Positions 23,142 to 24,436 of a stretch of DNA of 24,436 nucleotides are shown here, in pieces. This stretch comes from an uncultured Ruminococcus sp. (GTDB lineage Bacteria > Bacillota > Clostridia > Oscillospirales > Acutalibacteraceae). Each line of letters begins with the position of its first letter. The stretch's first letter is position 1. The translations under genes were made by a program, and so were the position numbers. Location of the stretch: contig CALBHM010000356.1 in assembly GCA_937892835.1 (NCBI GenBank), forward strand, positions 1 through 24,436. Direction: 5' to 3'. The notes beneath the pieces were generated by a model. It was not told the DNA's origin. It was given only the letters and a program-made list of their open reading frames with translations, and searched no databases.

Positions 23142-23170
23142 TGCAAAAAAAATAATATTATAGTATAATC
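23142..23170 (+). promoter_or_regulatory. Promoter of the cysteine desulfurase gene
   Basis: TTGCAA (23142-23147) and TATAAT (23165-23170) are 17 bases apart. The start codon lies about 95 bases downstream, leaving a long 5' leader. Apart from the palindrome at 23115, nothing else was recognised in 22991-23264. Confidence 0.75.
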
Positions 23171-23264
23171 TGTTTGAATGGTTAAAATACCATTATCAGG
23201 ATTTAGTCATTGCTTTCAACTTTGTTTAAATCCAAGAAAACAAAAAGAAAGTCAGGCGATTTTT

Positions 23265-24436
23265 ATGAAAACTGTTTATGCAGACAATGCTGCAACAACA
23301 GCTCTTTCCCCTGAGGCTTACGACGCAATGGTAGATGCTTTAAAGAACAACTACGGTAATGCGTCCAGTTTGCATCATGTGGGTCAGGAGGCTGCCGCCG
23401 CAGTTTTGCAGGCAAGACGTGACATTGCCGACGCTATCGGTGCCGACGTGAACGAGATTTACTTCACCTCGGGCGGAACGGAAGCAGACAACTGGGCAAT
23501 CACCAATGCCGCACATCTCGGCGAGAAAAAAGGCAAGAAACACATTATTTCAACAACGTTTGAGCATCACGCCGTTCTTCACACGCTGATGAAGCTTGAA
23601 AAGGAAGGCTTTGAGGTAACTTACCTCGATGTTCACGAGGACGGCTACGTTCGTCTTGATGAGTTCAAAAAGGCTCTCAGAGACGACACCTGCCTTGTTA
23701 CAATAATGTATGCAAACAACGAGGTCGGAACGGTTCAGCCGATTCCGGAAATCGGCGCAATTTGTAAAGAAAAGGGCGTCTATTTCCACACCGACGCTGT
23801 TCAGGCTGTCGGCCATCTTCCGATCAACGTTAAGGAACAGAACATTGATATGCTCTCGTTCTCATCTCATAAATTCCACGGCCCTAAAGGAATCGGTGCG
23901 CTCTATTGCCGCAAGGGAATCCCTCTTATGGGCTTCATGCAGGGCGGTGCTCAGGAAAGAAACAAGCGCCCCGGCACAACTAACACACCCGCTATTGTTG
24001 CAACGGCGGCGGCACTCAAAAAGTGCTGTGATGACATGGACAAGAATATTGCCTATGTCAGCAAGTTAAGGGACAAGCTTATCGACACTATCCTTGAAAT
24101 CGTTCCCCGTTCGAGAGTAAACGGCGGCCGTTCGCCCCGTCTGCCCGGCAATGTAAGCTTCTGCTTCGAGGGTATCGAGGGTGAGTCACTTCTGCTTCAC
24201 CTTGACCTCAAGGGAATCTGCGGTTCCTCGGGTTCTGCCTGTACATCAGGCTCGCTCGACCCGAGCCACGTTCTGCTTGCTCTCGGTTTGCCGCACGAGA
24301 TTGCTCACGGTTCACTCCGTCTTTCTCTCTGCGAATACAACACCGAGGAAGAAATTGATTATATCATTGAGGAGCTTCCGAAAATTGTTTCGATGCTCCG
24401 TGACATGTCCCCCGTTTGGGAGAGAATAATGAAAGT
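23265..24436 (+). CDS. Cysteine desulfurase, IscS/NifS type (partial, C-terminus off the right edge)
   Basis: The frame is open for 390 codons to the window edge, close to full length. The enzyme takes sulfur from cysteine for Fe-S clusters and thiolated tRNA. The sequence shows YADNAATT near the start, FTSGGTEADN, EHHAV, HTDAVQAVG, the PLP lysine in SSHKFHGPKG (Lys203), RPGTTN and the active-site cysteine loop SSGSACTSGS (Cys326). The length and cysteine loop place it in the IscS/NifS group rather than SufS. A weak site (TCAGG) lies eight bases before the ATG. A nifU/iscU-like gene may follow outside the window, so a symbol (iscS or nifS) is not assigned. Confidence 0.95.
   Translation, partial: MKTVYADNAATTALSPEAYDAMVDALKNNYGNASSLHHVGQEAAAAVLQARRDIADAIGADVNEIYFTSGGTEADNWAITNAAHLGEKKGKKHIISTTFEHHAVLHTLMKLEKEGFEVTYLDVHEDGYVRLDEFKKALRDDTCLVTIMYANNEVGTVQPIPEIGAICKEKGVYFHTDAVQAVGHLPINVKEQNIDMLSFSSHKFHGPKGIGALYCRKGIPLMGFMQGGAQERNKRPGTTNTPAIVATAAALKKCCDDMDKNIAYVSKLRDKLIDTILEIVPRSRVNGGRSPRLPGNVSFCFEGIEGESLLLHLDLKGICGSSGSACTSGSLDPSHVLLALGLPHEIAHGSLRLSLCEYNTEEEIDYIIEELPKIVSMLRDMSPVWERIMK

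Overview
The window looks like a chromosomal segment of an endospore-forming, low-to-moderate GC clostridial Firmicute, most likely a gut Ruminococcaceae/Oscillospiraceae member. The signs are a complete spoIIIAA-AH operon, Firmicute-style Shine-Dalgarno sites and sigma-A promoters, a BspA-type surface protein, and a Cas13d very close in sequence to the Cas13d remembered from [Eubacterium] siraeum. Species cannot be fixed from the sequence alone.

Layout, left to right. (1) 1-2277, minus: the N-terminal part of a large YfhO-family membrane protein, running off the left edge. (2) 2447-7108, plus: the eight-gene spoIIIA operon, which builds the mother-cell side of the channel linking mother cell and forespore, ending in a strong hairpin terminator. 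(3) 7155-8525, minus: a MATE-family exporter with a probable TTG start. (4) 8705-12914, minus: an arginine operon argC-argJ-argB-argD with a near-consensus promoter and its own terminator. (5) 12915-14005: about 1.1 kb without a convincing intact gene, holding two tandem CRISPR mini-arrays, each with its own promoter-bearing leader. (6) 14006-18757, minus: a tightly packed three-gene operon encoding a CARF-like protein, a divergent sigma-70-like protein and Cas13d. (7) 18964-20466, minus: a ClpX-like AAA+ ATPase with a conserved pore loop and a possible ClpP-docking loop. (8) 20780-21097, plus: a divergent 105-residue protein of unknown function. (9) 21252-22853, minus: a secreted BspA-type leucine-rich-repeat protein. 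(10) 23265 to the right edge, plus: an IscS/NifS-type cysteine desulfurase.

The part that stands out is 13.3-21.1 kb. It is a type VI-D (Cas13d) CRISPR locus with no cas1/cas2 and no recognisable WYL protein, the accessory usually reported with Cas13d. Instead, Cas13d is the last gene of an operon that begins with a stand-alone CARF-like sensor and continues with a protein that reads like a sigma factor (regions 2, 3 and 4). A ClpX-like unfoldase lies immediately upstream. One reading is a sensing and transcriptional-response module built around Cas13d: Cas13d cuts RNA, the CARF protein senses a nucleotide or RNA-end signal, and the sigma-like protein redirects transcription, with the unfoldase possibly controlling protein levels. 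The family calls rest on sequence motifs. The functional link is inference from gene order.

The arrays are unusual too. The whole module (hairpin, terminal repeat, spacers, leader promoter) is duplicated in tandem. The leader-distal repeat of each copy has changed so that it extends its stem and runs into a T tract, making an intrinsic terminator. The -35 box of the second leader contains the cas13d stop codon.
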